Assembly: GCA_024752435.1 (NCBI GenBank)
Contig: CP103020.1
Coordinates: forward strand, 310,001-374,000
Length of the DNA stretch: 64,000 nt
Direction: 5' to 3'
DNA from: Allantophomopsis cytisporea
Taxonomy: Eukaryota > Ascomycota > Leotiomycetes > Phacidiales > Phacidiaceae
The notes under the pieces are model-generated. The model was not told where the DNA came from, searched no databases, and saw only the letters and a program-made list of their open reading frames with translations. Below are positions 53,937 to 64,000 of this stretch, in pieces. The translations under genes and the position numbers were made by a program. The first letter of the stretch is position 1. Each line of letters opens with the position of its first letter.

Positions 53937-56083
53937 CTAAGATCTCGCCTCCTCCAACTCCAACTCCAACTGCCTAATTCTCTCACTCTGATCCTGGCTC
54001 CCGCTAACCCGCATCTTCAGCATATCGACCTCCTGCGTAAGGGAGGAAATCTGCTTCATCTGCACCTGCAACAGCTCCTTGATCTCCTTGAGGCCAGTCT
54101 CAACACCAACACCGCCAGCAGCTGAGGTTGTCGCCGAAGATGTAGGTGCTGAGGAGGAAGATTTCGGCATAGCCTGAGAGACAGGAGTAGACGCCTTTGG
54201 TTCCTCGCGCTTAACAGGCGCAGGAGCAGAGACGGGTGCAGCGGCACGCTGGACTGGCTTGGCGATTTCCTCGAAGGAGGACTCGTCTGACTCTTCTTCA
54301 CGGTCGTTGTCTTGGAACTTAGAGGCCATGGCGGCAATTGAGCCCTTCTGCTCACCGATAGTTGGTGGTGGGGCACGCTGAGCAACTGGGGATGGAACCG
54401 GCTCCTCCTTCTTGACTGGGGCAGGGGCTGGCTTGGGGGTTGGTGCAGGTGCCGACTGAGCGGGTGACTTGTAGTCTGCAGCTACTTCCACTGGTGCGCT
54501 GCCTTCGTAGACGGACTCCAGGTCGATCTTTGGTGGGAGCTTCTCTGGTGCACCAGAGAGCCATTCTTGTGCGCTCATGGCTGGCTTGAGGCCGGTGGCA
54601 GGTGGGTAGATGTCGGATTGGAAAACTTCAGCACGGCGGGGTACGGTGAAGGAGATTGGCTCAATGTAGCTGTCTGCTACGGTCTTGTAGGCTCTCATGA
54701 CTTCGTTCTCGTGGAGCTGGGAATGTTAGTTTTGAACTGGAAGTATATAGGAAATGCTACTTACGTTAATGCCTCTTCTTGGAATGAAGGCAATACCTCT
54801 TTGTGGGTCACCGGACTTGTACTCGGACAAGAACTCGAATTTATCATTCTCATACTCGAAATAACGAATGTTACCATCACTGTGATTGTCAGTTGTTGTT
54901 CAGCTTGATGATAGAAATGACTTACCCCTTGCCGGCCAAGTACAGGCACTGAGTTCCATCATCTGATATATGGTCAGTTGCGAACATCATCAGAAGGAAG
55001 CTTGGAGTAACTGACCCCAAAATGGCATGCACACTCCACTGATGCTGTCAAGGGTAGTGAAGCCTCCAATTGGCTCCGCTGGACTACCAGCATCCCACAG
55101 AGCCATCTGTCTATCACTCATCTTGGAGAAACCAGTAGTAGCAATACGGTTGTGTTCACCCATCCATACAGCTCTGCTGTTCTTGGCTCCACCGTGCCCA
55201 GCAACCTCATGTGCAGCTCTTTCTTGTCTGACATCCCACACGCGCAACTTCTTGTCTCTGGAGGTGGTGACCATCATGGTTCCAGTGGCATTCCAGGACA
55301 AACTTTGCACAATGTCGTTGTGCTTAAGTTGAAGATGGGACTTGCCAGCCTCGATATCCCAGAGCTTGATTGTGTAGTCGCCAGATGCGGAGGCAAGGAT
55401 GTTTTCGGCAGCGGGGTTGAAGAGGACATGGCCGACCTTTCTATGGAACTATCAGTCAAACTCAATTGTATATGAGGTTCAGTTGTACCTGGTATGGCCA
55501 GCAAGCTTGCTCACAGGAGCGACATCTTGTGGCTCTTCGGCATCGGAGTATAATGAGAAGCCTTGTGGAACCTGCCAGATAAAGACCTTTCCATCGTCCG
55601 ATCCAGAAGCAACAATTCTATCGTTGAAAGGGTTCCTGCTCAAATCAGCCGCCAATTCATTCCCAGCATCGAATGTCCTGAATCCTACCAATCCGTGTCC
55701 AAAACTGCAGCGGTATGTCCTCGGAACAGTGGGATCTGCTCTGGTAATCGACCCTTCTCATTGACGGGGATGACGGCGAAAGCTCCACCACCACTGGATT
55801 CCCAATTGACAGCAAGGTACTCGGGGTTGGCCTAGAAAGAATCATGAGCCTCCTCCCACCAATTGCTAAATTTCGAGGATCGATGATAAATTCCTACCTT
55901 GATCAAGTTGGTGTCCCAGGCATTCTTACTGATGTGCAAGTTATCGTAGCAACCCTCCTTCTTTGTTGGCTTTCCAAAGACGTGTCCTGTGTACTTTGTA
56001 TCAGTGGCGGGCTCCTTAATGCCTCGAGGCTATGACGGGACGAGCTCACGATATTTCGACGCGCGAACAAAGCGGCCCGACAT
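53937..56083 (-). CDS. Coronin, actin-binding WD-repeat protein
   Basis: Binds F-actin and regulates Arp2/3 at endocytic patches and hyphal tips. Eight exons: 56083-56050, 55986-55898, 55831-55689, 55635-55489, 55440-55016, 54962-54926, 54879-54765 and 54716-53937; all phases agree and give 589 residues. The start MSGRFVRASKYRHVFGKPTKKE is the coronin N-terminal signature. Beta-propeller repeats follow (ASGSDDGKVFIWQVP, ASASGDYTIKLWDIE, TTSRDKKLRVWDVRQE). The C-terminal extension GFIPRRGINLHENEVMRAYK (from the family's conserved region) ends the propeller. A variable Pro/Ala/Lys-rich linker (about 400-540) follows, and the chain closes with a heptad coiled coil (LKEIKELLQVQMKQISSLTQEVDML) for oligomerisation. 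The length is typical of fungal Crn1. Intact. Confidence 0.95.
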
Positions 56084-57225
56084 TTGTGCTCACGCGCGAT
56101 GCGTCACTGCTCTTTCTATTAAGTGGGTAATGGTAAATGTATTTATTGTTGATACTGTAATTGAGCAGTGATAGGAGCAACTGTTGGAATTGTGTTGTAT
56201 GGTTGTGCGTCGTGGTAAGGAGTAAGGTAAGGTAAGATAGAATAAGGTAAGTTACCTCAGGTAGGTAAGTTGTGTTGTGCCTTATTGCCCTTTGCGCAAG
56301 CTGTCGTCAAGTGGATGGATGGGTTGTCTTCTGAATAGAGTAAGGTAAGGTCCTTACAAGGCGGTGGACTCTATTGGGGGGGGATAAAGGTAGGGATTGG
56401 GTGGGTGATTTGGGGCGTCTAGTGGGTCAATGTGAAGAATTGGCGGAGGGGCGGAGGGGGGGCGGAGAGGGATTGTAGTTACAGGTTAGAATAGATGAGG
56501 GGAGAGAAGCATGAGAGGAGTTGAAAAGGATACATAGCTACAGAAGATGAATATCTATTCAGTATTCGATGTGGAATCCCTCAAATTGCAGACATCTCAA
56601 TACGATATCTTTCAAGTTATACGTAGAGTCAATATCAAGCAGTTCCCTCGATGCAATGAACAGAAGTTGGCCGGTGTATTGCAGCAGCGCAACTCAATTG
56701 TTGACCGTCTCTTGATAGATGTGGTCTACTCATGTACTTGACATTTCAATTTGTCTCATCCTCATCTCGTACTGTATGCGTACTTATTACCGTACTCGCA
56801 CTTCCACTGTACACGGTAGTAAGTATGAAGGTCTCCATGCAGGTATACTACTCCTCAAGACTTCACCATATATCTATAATCTACCGTCAACAATCACATA
56901 GACTATCAGGATGAGAATTGAGTACCACCACAGCAGCTCATTACCACAGCAATAAGTCAAGGTTGAGGCATTCTCTCATTGCTGGGACACTACACCGCGT
57001 GCAGGACAGCACCCCACACACCCACACCCCACCTGAACTTTCAGCAACACTCCCTATTATTCTACTAATGCGCAACACAGGAGCAAGCCGAGCCATCCCT
57101 CGCTAACTACCAGCAACGAATGAGGCCCCTTATCACACGACTCCACCCACTTGAGAAGACGGTTGAAGGAGGGGTATTCCATGCTTTGTACATATCTATC
57201 AATAGGCAATCTCCGTCATCCAACA
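56084..57225. other. Coronin promoter and GGTAAG-rich DNA
   Basis: Upstream of the coronin start lies a GGTAAG/GTAAGT-rich low-complexity stretch (56215-56360) and a G-rich run (about 56374-56470). Frames at 56547-57106 have no motif. No other gene seen. Confidence 0.4.
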
Positions 57226-57324
57226 AGTCGTATGGTCTAGCGGTTATGACGCCTCGTTCACACTTGTGAATCAGTTCAACAGAACGCACCGAGGAGGTCC
57301 CGGTTTCGATCACCGGTATGACTA
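57226..57324 (+). tRNA. tRNA-Val (anticodon CAC) with 26-nt intron
   Basis: Complete cloverleaf. The acceptor stem pairs AGTCGTA with TATGACT; the D arm is GTCTAGCGGTTATGAC; the anticodon stem is CCTCG/CGAGG with loop TTCACAC (CAC at 57259-57261); and the T arm is CCGGT-TTCGATC-ACCGG. The intron occupies 57263-57288, at the canonical position one base after the anticodon. The discriminator base is A at 57324, and TTTTT at 57331-57335 is the Pol III terminator. The mature length is 73 nt before CCA. The T-loop reads TTCGATC and is normal. One G-U pair lies in the acceptor stem. Confidence 0.95.
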
Positions 57325-57947
57325 CATATCTTTTTACATTTTTGGTGCACTGGAGCTGGAGTACTGTGTTGTTTTCTCATAGGTATCCTTCTCGTTCAAC
57401 TACCCATCAGGGCTAAGATAATTCTGTGCAGGTGTCAAGTTCGAGAAGAGCTTCGAGGGAAAACAAGTGACCGTCATAGACACTTTTTGTTGAAAGATGC
57501 CAAGCCTCGAACCGAAATGCAGACAACAGGCGAGAAGCGGATGCACAAACCTCGCTCCCCGCGCTGTTCCTCGGCACGCTTGGTCGGTCAATACCCATAT
57601 TCGTGCAGACCGTTCTAACTCGTTGCACTTGGACTTGTGCATGAGGGAACAGGGTACGGGGGACGGTTAAGTTGACCGGAAAGGATTCATTGATACGTTG
57701 TATCACATCATGCCATACCATTCATTGCGTCGTACTCACGGCAAATGGGAAATGGGGGAAGTGGATAGGAGAGTTTTCGATATCGGAATGCAGAGATGTG
57801 TGAGGTGATGGGTGAGGACGATTTGAGAGGGATGGAGGCTTGGTTGTCATCCCATGCGGTGTGTAATGAAGTGTTGAATATCCAAGTGAATTTGCACGTG
57901 GGTTTAGTCAGACGATCTCTCAGCTTTCATAACTTTGACTAATATAC

Positions 57948-58002
57948 TTTTTTGTTTTGTTTGTTTTGTTTTGTTTTGTTTTGTTTTGTTTTGTTTTGTT
58001 TT
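57948..58002 (+). repeat. TTTTG pentanucleotide repeat
   Basis: About ten near-perfect copies of TTTTG run without interruption. Confidence 0.95.
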
Positions 58003-58583
58003 CAGCTCGGTGTGACCTTCATACGACACGAGCTTAGGCGAGCGAGAGCGAGAGTGGGAGCGGGAGTGGGCAGGGCTATGGCTATGGGTTTAACCGGACA
58101 CGGAAATACTCCGCATAGTGGGCAGAGTGGACATGCAAAGTGGACATTGGAGAGAAGAGATTTAGAAGAAGGTGGAAAAGATTTGCGACTCTCGGGACAA
58201 GGTGCACATTCCAGTCGAGCCAAGAGAGGAAGTGAATGGCATTCCCTTTGATGCTTCTGTTGGTAGAGTATTCTTGGAATTTCGATGGGACTTCGACGAT
58301 CAGATAATCGCATCTCCATCTGATATGGAAGCAGACTTAGAAGCAGGCATAGAATGAACGAACATAAATAAGCAAATCGGTTTAGTGGAGACGATGTGTT
58401 TAGCTGCATGAGGAGCATGCATGCTTTGATCATACCTTATTTCATCAGCCCGTGTGTGGTGTGGCGCCGGTGTGTACAAGTACCTGTCAAAGTCTCGATT
58501 GAGTTTTGGAGGGAAGGAATATGAATTAATATATTATGACTTACATACAATGATAAGATTCATAAAGGGGATTACAGCTAAGA

Positions 58584-58640
58584 ATATAAGAAAGAGAAAG
58601 AGAAAGGAAAAGAAAAAGAAAGAAGAGAAAGAAGAATTAA
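58584..58640 (+). repeat. Purine-rich low-complexity tract
   Basis: Consists almost only of A and G in GAAA/GAGAAA-type units. Confidence 0.85.
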
Positions 58641-59152
58641 GCATTTTACGCTGACTTTGTCAATATCATATCATATTCATCATCATCACGTTCAAGAATT
58701 CAACCTCGAGCACTGATCTATTCTGCATAATATCGTCATTCCATACTATTCATTCTCCGACATATATCCTTACCTCATTGATACTTATCAGATCGTTGTT
58801 ATCCTCCATCTACCTGACCTTACATACCTTACTCTATTCCCGACAAGACGTGACGCATACCGACAACGTTGCCGAAGGCGCAGACATTTATGCCGTTTTG
58901 ACTTCCCTTTCATGATACGATTGATGGTACGTACCAACGTAAGCCATCTTCTATATCGGTCGACTCCCCTTTTCTAAAGTCATCCATCCCTCCACCAAAT
59001 CTCACCCAATCCCGACACTTCCGCAATCGGGCTCGCTCCCCCGAACCTACACAAACGCCCTAAATACTCCATCAAAAGTCACGCAATACAAACCAACAAC
59101 GCACTTTTGATCTGATAAAAGATTACTCTAAGCCCGCGCCACTTCGAAATAT

Positions 59153-61150
59153 ATGCACACTGCAAGACACAGCGACATTTATTCCGTCATAGCCAAACTT
59201 GGCTTTCTTAAAAATCAGTCTTCTAGGAACCTCCTCAGAAATCATTACCAATCCATTACTCCTCCACCTGCTCCGTATAAACACGTTGTACCTGCTCCGT
59301 GTATGCTGCGCTCCTTTTCGCAACGCTCAGCTATTATGTCTACACGACCAATCCCCGTCAGAATGGCGACAACTTCCCATTGTATTCCTGCTGAACCAAC
59401 TCTCACCCCTAAGTCTTCCGTCCCTTCATTGACTTATTCCTCCTCCTCCGAAGAGGCAGAAGAGCCTCCGAGACAGCGACGTGCTTCCACCAAACTCATT
59501 TCTCAAAACTCCGAAGATGTTCGCAGACTCATCGGAGAACCGGGTACAAAACTCATCGAGACGTGCTGTGGTGGAGGATGTTGCATGTCAATCAAGAAGC
59601 CGGACAACCTCACAGTTGAGGATGTCCCGCTGCCCGACAATGATGCCTTCCGCGCACTCAAATTGAACATTGGCCCTATTCCAACAAAACTTTCCGGCAT
59701 TGTCGACCTTCCGGAAAAAACCGTGTCTTTGAAGCCTGCCAAGAATGTTGGATATACTCCCACTCCTCCAGCAACAGACTCGGCAATTTCTCTCGGCACG
59801 GCTGAAGGTTCGACGGATTTCACACCACACAACAATGCTCCAGAACCAATTGACACAAAGATTCACCCACCGCGGTTTGTCAAGCCTCATCCACCTTACG
59901 AGGTGTACTCCGCGAAGGTCTTCAATGTGCGAGAACTTACCAAGCCGGGTGCCGAGAAGCGAACATATCATTTTGACCTCGATGTTACCGACTATCCAGA
60001 GGAGGGAGGTGTTGATTTCAAGGTTGGAGGAGCCATTGGAGTCATGGCACCGAATGAGGCCACCATGGTAGAGGAAGTTATGGATTTGTTGTCCATCCCA
60101 AAGATTATGCGTGACCGCCCCGTCATGCTCAAGACATCTGGCGGACGCTGGCCCACAGTATGGGGTGAAGACAAACCCCGCGAACTTATAACCACCAGAC
60201 GCGAACTCTTGACTTGGTGCTCCGATATCCAATCCTACCCACCAACGAAGCCCCTTCTCCGCCTCTTCGCGGAATACGCCGCGAACAAAGACGAGAAGCG
60301 CATTCTGGAGTACTTGTGCTCGAACGAGGGTCAAGGTGTCTTCTGCGAGTTGCGAACCGGTCCACACATCACCCTCCACCAACTCCTACACGCTTTCCCC
60401 TCCGCTAAACCACCTCTTGACCACCTGCTCTCCATCTTGCAAACTCTTATGCCCCGTTTCTACAGCATGTCCAACGACCCACACGAGTCCTGCGTGCCTG
60501 TCAACGGTTGCTCCCGCCTCATCGAGATCGCAGTCACAGTCCACGAAACGCCCAACTGGCGGGACGGTCAAAGGACTGGTCTCGGCTCGGGCTACTTCGA
60601 GCGCCAGGCTAAGACCTTCCTCGAGGCCGAGAAGCGCGGAGAGAAAGCTCAGCTCCGCATACCCATGTTCAAGGGCCTGATGGCCAACCCACTTGCCCGC
60701 GAGTTCAAGACTGACGGACCCATGCTCCTCATTGGCGCAGGTGTTGGTGTAGCCCCTTTCCGAGGCTTTGTCCAGCGAAGACTGAAGAACGCGAACTGCG
60801 CGAACAAGGTGTGGGTTTTGCAAGGTGTGAGAGATTCCTTGCTCGATGAGCTGTACAGCGGTGAGTGGGGTGTGCACGAAGATGAGGTCAAGAAGGTCGT
60901 GCAGTCTCGTAAAGGTGTCGGTCGCTATGTCCAGGAGGAGGTCAAGCACCAGGCCGATCTCGTTTGGTTCATCATCAACGCGCTCGATGGCCGAATCTTC
61001 GTCTGTGGCTCTACTAAGGGCATGGGTGAGGGTGTCGACCAGGCGCTTCTCGAGGTTGCAATGGAGAAGGGCAATCTCAACCGTCACGACGCCGAGGAGT
61101 TTTGGAAGGGGAAGAAGGAGGCAGGACAATATATTGCTGAGACTTGGTAG
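59153..61150 (+). CDS. FAD/NADPH-binding reductase (CPR-like) without flavodoxin domain
   Basis: Single-exon 665-residue protein with the FAD- and NADPH-binding half of the cytochrome P450 reductase/sulfite reductase family; it would pass electrons from NADPH through FAD to an unknown acceptor. From about residue 255 it has PYEVYSAKVFNVRELT; a connecting domain; PRFYSMSND (FAD site) near 438; GAGVGVAPFRGFVQRRL (NADPH pyrophosphate site); GRIFVCGST; and a terminal aromatic Trp as in reductases. There is no flavodoxin (FMN) domain before it. Instead the N-terminal 240 residues are low in structure except for ETCCGGGCCMS, with Cys at 138, 139, 143 and 144. The first 60 residues are basic/Ser-rich and could be a mitochondrial presequence; later in-frame ATGs (residues 51, 62 and 71) are alternative starts. 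Confidence 0.82.
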   Translation: MHTARHSDIYSVIAKLGFLKNQSSRNLLRNHYQSITPPPAPYKHVVPAPCMLRSFSQRSAIMSTRPIPVRMATTSHCIPAEPTLTPKSSVPSLTYSSSSEEAEEPPRQRRASTKLISQNSEDVRRLIGEPGTKLIETCCGGGCCMSIKKPDNLTVEDVPLPDNDAFRALKLNIGPIPTKLSGIVDLPEKTVSLKPAKNVGYTPTPPATDSAISLGTAEGSTDFTPHNNAPEPIDTKIHPPRFVKPHPPYEVYSAKVFNVRELTKPGAEKRTYHFDLDVTDYPEEGGVDFKVGGAIGVMAPNEATMVEEVMDLLSIPKIMRDRPVMLKTSGGRWPTVWGEDKPRELITTRRELLTWCSDIQSYPPTKPLLRLFAEYAANKDEKRILEYLCSNEGQGVFCELRTGPHITLHQLLHAFPSAKPPLDHLLSILQTLMPRFYSMSNDPHESCVPVNGCSRLIEIAVTVHETPNWRDGQRTGLGSGYFERQAKTFLEAEKRGEKAQLRIPMFKGLMANPLAREFKTDGPMLLIGAGVGVAPFRGFVQRRLKNANCANKVWVLQGVRDSLLDELYSGEWGVHEDEVKKVVQSRKGVGRYVQEEVKHQADLVWFIINALDGRIFVCGSTKGMGEGVDQALLEVAMEKGNLNRHDAEEFWKGKKEAGQYIAETW

Positions 61151-61652
61151 AACAGCATTCAGCCTACTCTGTCTGCCTTTGGCGCGGAGGTTGTCTTCTT
61201 AGGAGTGTTTTCTTCAGTGCGTGGTTTTAGGGGCTGCATGTCAATGTTGGGCAATTTGCCTCGAAGGCTTGCTCGTCGATACTTGTACATTATGGGGGCG
61301 TTTGTTTGGCATTGTTGGCGTTTAGATGGTTTGGAAGTATCATTGTTGCAGTCGCGCTGTTGTTGCGCTGGACTTTTATGTCGTTTGAGCGTTGAGTTCC
61401 TTGTGGACTATATATGTATGCAGGGGATGTAGATAGTTGTATACGCAATACTTTGTTGCAATGCACGATTTTGTATTTGGTTTCCAAATTAAGGTTAAAA
61501 ATTCAAAACCAAAGCGATCGTTATAAGTGTATATTCAGCGATTTTATGGCATTTCAAAAAAAAAATCACATGAACGGAAGAAAACTAAAATCTGGAATAT
61601 TGGCCTAACTATCATAATAGACTCAATCCAACCAAACAACATGGCCAGGTAT
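61151..61652. other. Convergent 3' intergenic region
   Basis: Lies between the reductase and nucleoporin genes; AT-rich toward 61500-61600. No gene is supported. Confidence 0.4.
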
Positions 61653-63956
61653 TCAAGCCATGCTCAACTTCTCCAGCCTATTCTGTGTAGCATCCACCAA
61701 TGCAGTCTCGCGTTCGAGCAATCCCATAATCTCCTTAACCTTCCGCTCACGAATAAAAGCCGGTACCTTGACAACACTTCTATCTGCATCATCCTCGTTC
61801 TTGCCTGCCGCTTCACGCGCCTGTTGCACAAGCTCATCCATCAGGTGCTTGATATCGTCGAAACGCTTCCATGGTTCGACAGCTTGCTGCCTCTCGTCAT
61901 GGGCCAGCGACTTCTCGGGGTCCAGGTTACTCTCCAGCGTCTCCACCTCGTCCATCCAATTCTTCTCCTTATCACTCAGCTCGCGATTCGTGCCCCTAGC
62001 TGCCTTCTTTCTGATCCTCTCAATTCGCTCTGAGAGCACTGCTTGATTTTCCTTAGCGATCGCAAGACGTCGCTCGATACCCTTATTGCCACCATGTCCC
62101 TCTTCCACATCTTCGTGATCGCCAATTGCAGCCTCAACACGAATGGCAACCTCGTTAGCTTTCTGTACCTGTTCGCGCATTTCGATTTGTAGGCGTTGGC
62201 ATCTTCGGAATAATTCTGCTGCCGCGGTTCCAATGCGGTGTGTCTCCTCGCTGAGGACTTTGTGCGCATCGGTCAACATGGTAAGGGTAGCTGGCGACAG
62301 TCGAACTTCTTCGTTGACAATGCGCTTGTATTTACTGTGGCGAAGTCTTTCAAGCAGGTTTGGCAATGCTGAACTCTCCTCCAAAACCTGTGGTGGTTGG
62401 TATACTGGACGTGGTTCGACAAGCAACATCGGCTTAATGTCTCGCTCGAATTCCTGTGAAGGCGATCGATATAGTCCACCAACCTCAAGTTCCGGCTCTT
62501 CGAAAATGAGAGCTACAGGTCCACGGGCAGTTGATGAGAGAAGGAAGTAACCAAGATCTGGATCACGGAGGATAACACTTGCTGCAAGAGGAGCAAGTTT
62601 AGAAACATCAGTGCCTCCACTCGTGTGAACTTTCTCACGTATTGAGCTTTGGCCCTTGACGAGAAGATCCAATCGGAATTCGGCGCCCTGCTCACCATCT
62701 CCTTGCAATTCGCTTTCGAGACGGAAGACCCATGGAGTCAACGATATAAAGTTGATGCTAGATCCACTTGTTGTGAAGAAGCTATATCTTGAGCTTGGAT
62801 CTTCACTAAACAATGGCCAGTTCATTTCATAGACTTCATTTGCTCGCAAGGTGTCGAGGGCTTGGAAGGTCAGGAGAGAAGGGGGTTCGGCATCTTTGTC
62901 AAATTGTCTCATCTTTGACTTTGTCAGTGGCAACCACTCAGCTTGAACGCCATCCAAGTCGAGGCAGATAGTTACACGTCCACTACTGGTAAGCAGACAA
63001 ACTATGCCAATAGATAAGCCCTCTTGGTCAGCATCGTCTAATTCGACATCATCCTCTCCAAGCATAAGCTCTTCAGAATTGACCTTGGCACCAATGGCGT
63101 AAATATCTGTAAGAAGTCCATGGAGATCATTGTCGGTTTCGTCTGGCCGAAGCTCAAATCTGAAGGGCCCTTGAAGTTTTGGAACTCTGCCTGGCTTTTG
63201 AGGACGAGTGTAAATATCAGCAGGAATTTCTGCAGGGAGGGCTTCGGCGATTTGCGGGGTTTGGTTGTCGAGATCAGCCATCCATGCTAGTTGCTGCTGG
63301 CTTAACAGCCGCTCCTTTTCAGATGCTGTTGGGTCATCCTCAATAGCTGCTACTTTGGCTACTATGGAGCATGAAAGGGATGGAATCAGAGTAGGTGGAG
63401 GTGACCATTTCTCTGGTAGAAGAGGACAGAGTGCGTAGACATCACCAGCTCTCATAGCAACCCAGAGGGTCATTGGACTCCATCCGCCTGAACCCCTTCC
63501 ACCAAAACAGGCAGAGGCAACCTCCATCTCGAAAGAGTCAGGAGAAAAGCCTGATCTCGCCCCTATGGACGGTCCAAAATCTTGATCTAAGCATGTTCCA
63601 TCTGCTAGCTTCTTAAGGTCGATGGCTAGTGTTGGGCGATCGAAAGACCAGCGATCTGTTGGCGACATCTCCCATAATCGTACCACAGCATCAACCGTCA
63701 CAGTAACCAAACACGATCCGTATACACCCAATGGATGCCAAAGAGCTGATACCACAGCAGGCTGAGAAGTGACATGAGTAGTTGGGCCTAATGTGAAAGT
63801 TTTTAGGCGCATAACACTCGTATCCCGAGCAGTCAAATGCGAAGAGTCGGGTAAAAGAGCAATGTGTATAGTATGAGTCGTCAAAATAGCGAGGAACACG
63901 CCGTTTGGAGAGATGATAAGCTGTTGGATATCATCGGAGACCGTGGTTCTGATTGT
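61653..63956 (-). CDS. Nup82-like nucleoporin, 5' end outside the window
   Basis: Component of the cytoplasmic face of the nuclear pore, the fungal Nup82 (animal Nup88) subunit involved in mRNA export. The visible last exon runs from an acceptor (GTCTAG at 63962-63957) to the stop at 61653, about 767 codons. The first exon(s) and the start lie beyond 64000. The N-terminal part is a beta-propeller (HPLGVYGSCLVTVTVDAVVRLWEM; SIGIVCLLTSSGRVTICLDL; RSPSQEFERDIKPMLLVEPRP at its end). The C-terminal 270 residues are helical and coiled coil (LTMLTDAHKVLSEETHRIGTAAAELFRRCQRLQIEMREQ; LERETALVDATQNRLEKLSMA), which binds partner nucleoporins. The frame is open throughout; the first Met visible in translation is internal. 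Confidence 0.88.
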   Translation of the reverse strand, partial: TIRTTVSDDIQQLIISPNGVFLAILTTHTIHIALLPDSSHLTARDTSVMRLKTFTLGPTTHVTSQPAVVSALWHPLGVYGSCLVTVTVDAVVRLWEMSPTDRWSFDRPTLAIDLKKLADGTCLDQDFGPSIGARSGFSPDSFEMEVASACFGGRGSGGWSPMTLWVAMRAGDVYALCPLLPEKWSPPPTLIPSLSCSIVAKVAAIEDDPTASEKERLLSQQQLAWMADLDNQTPQIAEALPAEIPADIYTRPQKPGRVPKLQGPFRFELRPDETDNDLHGLLTDIYAIGAKVNSEELMLGEDDVELDDADQEGLSIGIVCLLTSSGRVTICLDLDGVQAEWLPLTKSKMRQFDKDAEPPSLLTFQALDTLRANEVYEMNWPLFSEDPSSRYSFFTTSGSSINFISLTPWVFRLESELQGDGEQGAEFRLDLLVKGQSSIREKVHTSGGTDVSKLAPLAASVILRDPDLGYFLLSSTARGPVALIFEEPELEVGGLYRSPSQEFERDIKPMLLVEPRPVYQPPQVLEESSALPNLLERLRHSKYKRIVNEEVRLSPATLTMLTDAHKVLSEETHRIGTAAAELFRRCQRLQIEMREQVQKANEVAIRVEAAIGDHEDVEEGHGGNKGIERRLAIAKENQAVLSERIERIRKKAARGTNRELSDKEKNWMDEVETLESNLDPEKSLAHDERQQAVEPWKRFDDIKHLMDELVQQAREAAGKNEDDADRSVVKVPAFIRERKVKEIMGLLERETALVDATQNRLEKLSMA

Positions 63957-64000
63957 CTAGACGCCATCACATTAGAAGAGAAATAAAAAAGAGGGTGTAG

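Larger units (their letters stand above)
57325..59152. other. 1.8-kb intergenic region with low-complexity DNA
   Basis: Frames at 57400-57721 (minus) and 58002-58433 (minus) lack motifs. A TTTTG repeat and a purine run are listed separately. The CT-rich leader before 59153 is the likely promoter of the reductase gene. Confidence 0.4.

Noticed and set aside
57413..57721. 102-codon minus frame after the tRNA
   Set aside because: No motif, low coding character and partial overlap with another frame.
57948..58251. Frame starting in the TTTTG repeat
   Set aside because: Its Phe/Leu/Cys start is simply translated pentanucleotide repeat.
60386..61129. 247-codon minus frame opposite the reductase
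   Set aside because: Antisense shadow in a GC-richer coding exon; the plus strand has the FAD/NADPH motifs.

Overview
This is fungal nuclear DNA. The genes are split by short GT-AG introns (mostly 45-115 bp, with CTAAC/CTGAC-like branch points). They include histone H4, calmodulin, coronin, a Tlg2-type syntaxin, a Nup82-type nucleoporin and an FHIP/RAI16 protein, all with filamentous-ascomycete exon structures. Several secreted enzymes for plant cell-wall carbohydrate (two GH43, one GH3, an SGNH esterase/lipase, a DUF1593 protein) suggest a plant-associated or saprotrophic Pezizomycotina species. A leotiomycete is my guess from gene style only. All identifications rest on motif recognition in the translations; no database was searched.

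Layout. 0-8 kb: a MARVEL membrane protein, then a decayed block with an SRPK-like kinase pseudogene, a Tc1/mariner relic and a short-chain dehydrogenase pseudogene. 8-24.5 kb: an accessory enzyme region with a secreted DUF1593 protein, a divergent pair of GH43 arabinan-type hydrolases sharing a 0.9 kb promoter region, an MFS drug/polyamine-type exporter, an F-box/LRR-like pseudogene, a secreted SGNH hydrolase and a cytochrome c peroxidase. 24.5-27.5 kb is mostly empty, with small coding-like fragments. 27.6-34.5 kb: an FHIP-like endosome adaptor, a class 3 lipase and a small membrane protein. 35-43 kb: a diverged 5S rRNA copy, an ABM-like multidomain protein, an F-box protein and repeat-bearing intergenic DNA. 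43-45.5 kb: a secreted GH3 glycosidase. 46.7-64 kb: a housekeeping block with histone H4, a class II aldolase-like protein, calmodulin, Tlg2 syntaxin, coronin, tRNA-Val(CAC) with an intron, an unusual FAD/NADPH reductase with a Cys-cluster N-terminus, and Nup82 cut by the window end.

How the genes fit together. The GH43 pair could jointly trim arabinan side chains of pectin, and the SGNH, GH3 and DUF1593 proteins would act in the same extracellular space. Coronin (actin), FHIP (dynein-early endosome transport) and Tlg2 (endosome-Golgi fusion) all serve trafficking in hyphae. Nothing in the window is a convincing unknown multi-gene system. The best second-look items are the reductase with its CCGGGCC motif and no flavodoxin domain, the possible frameshift rescued by an alternative splice acceptor in one GH43 gene, the ABM-repeat protein, and the run of partly decayed genes.
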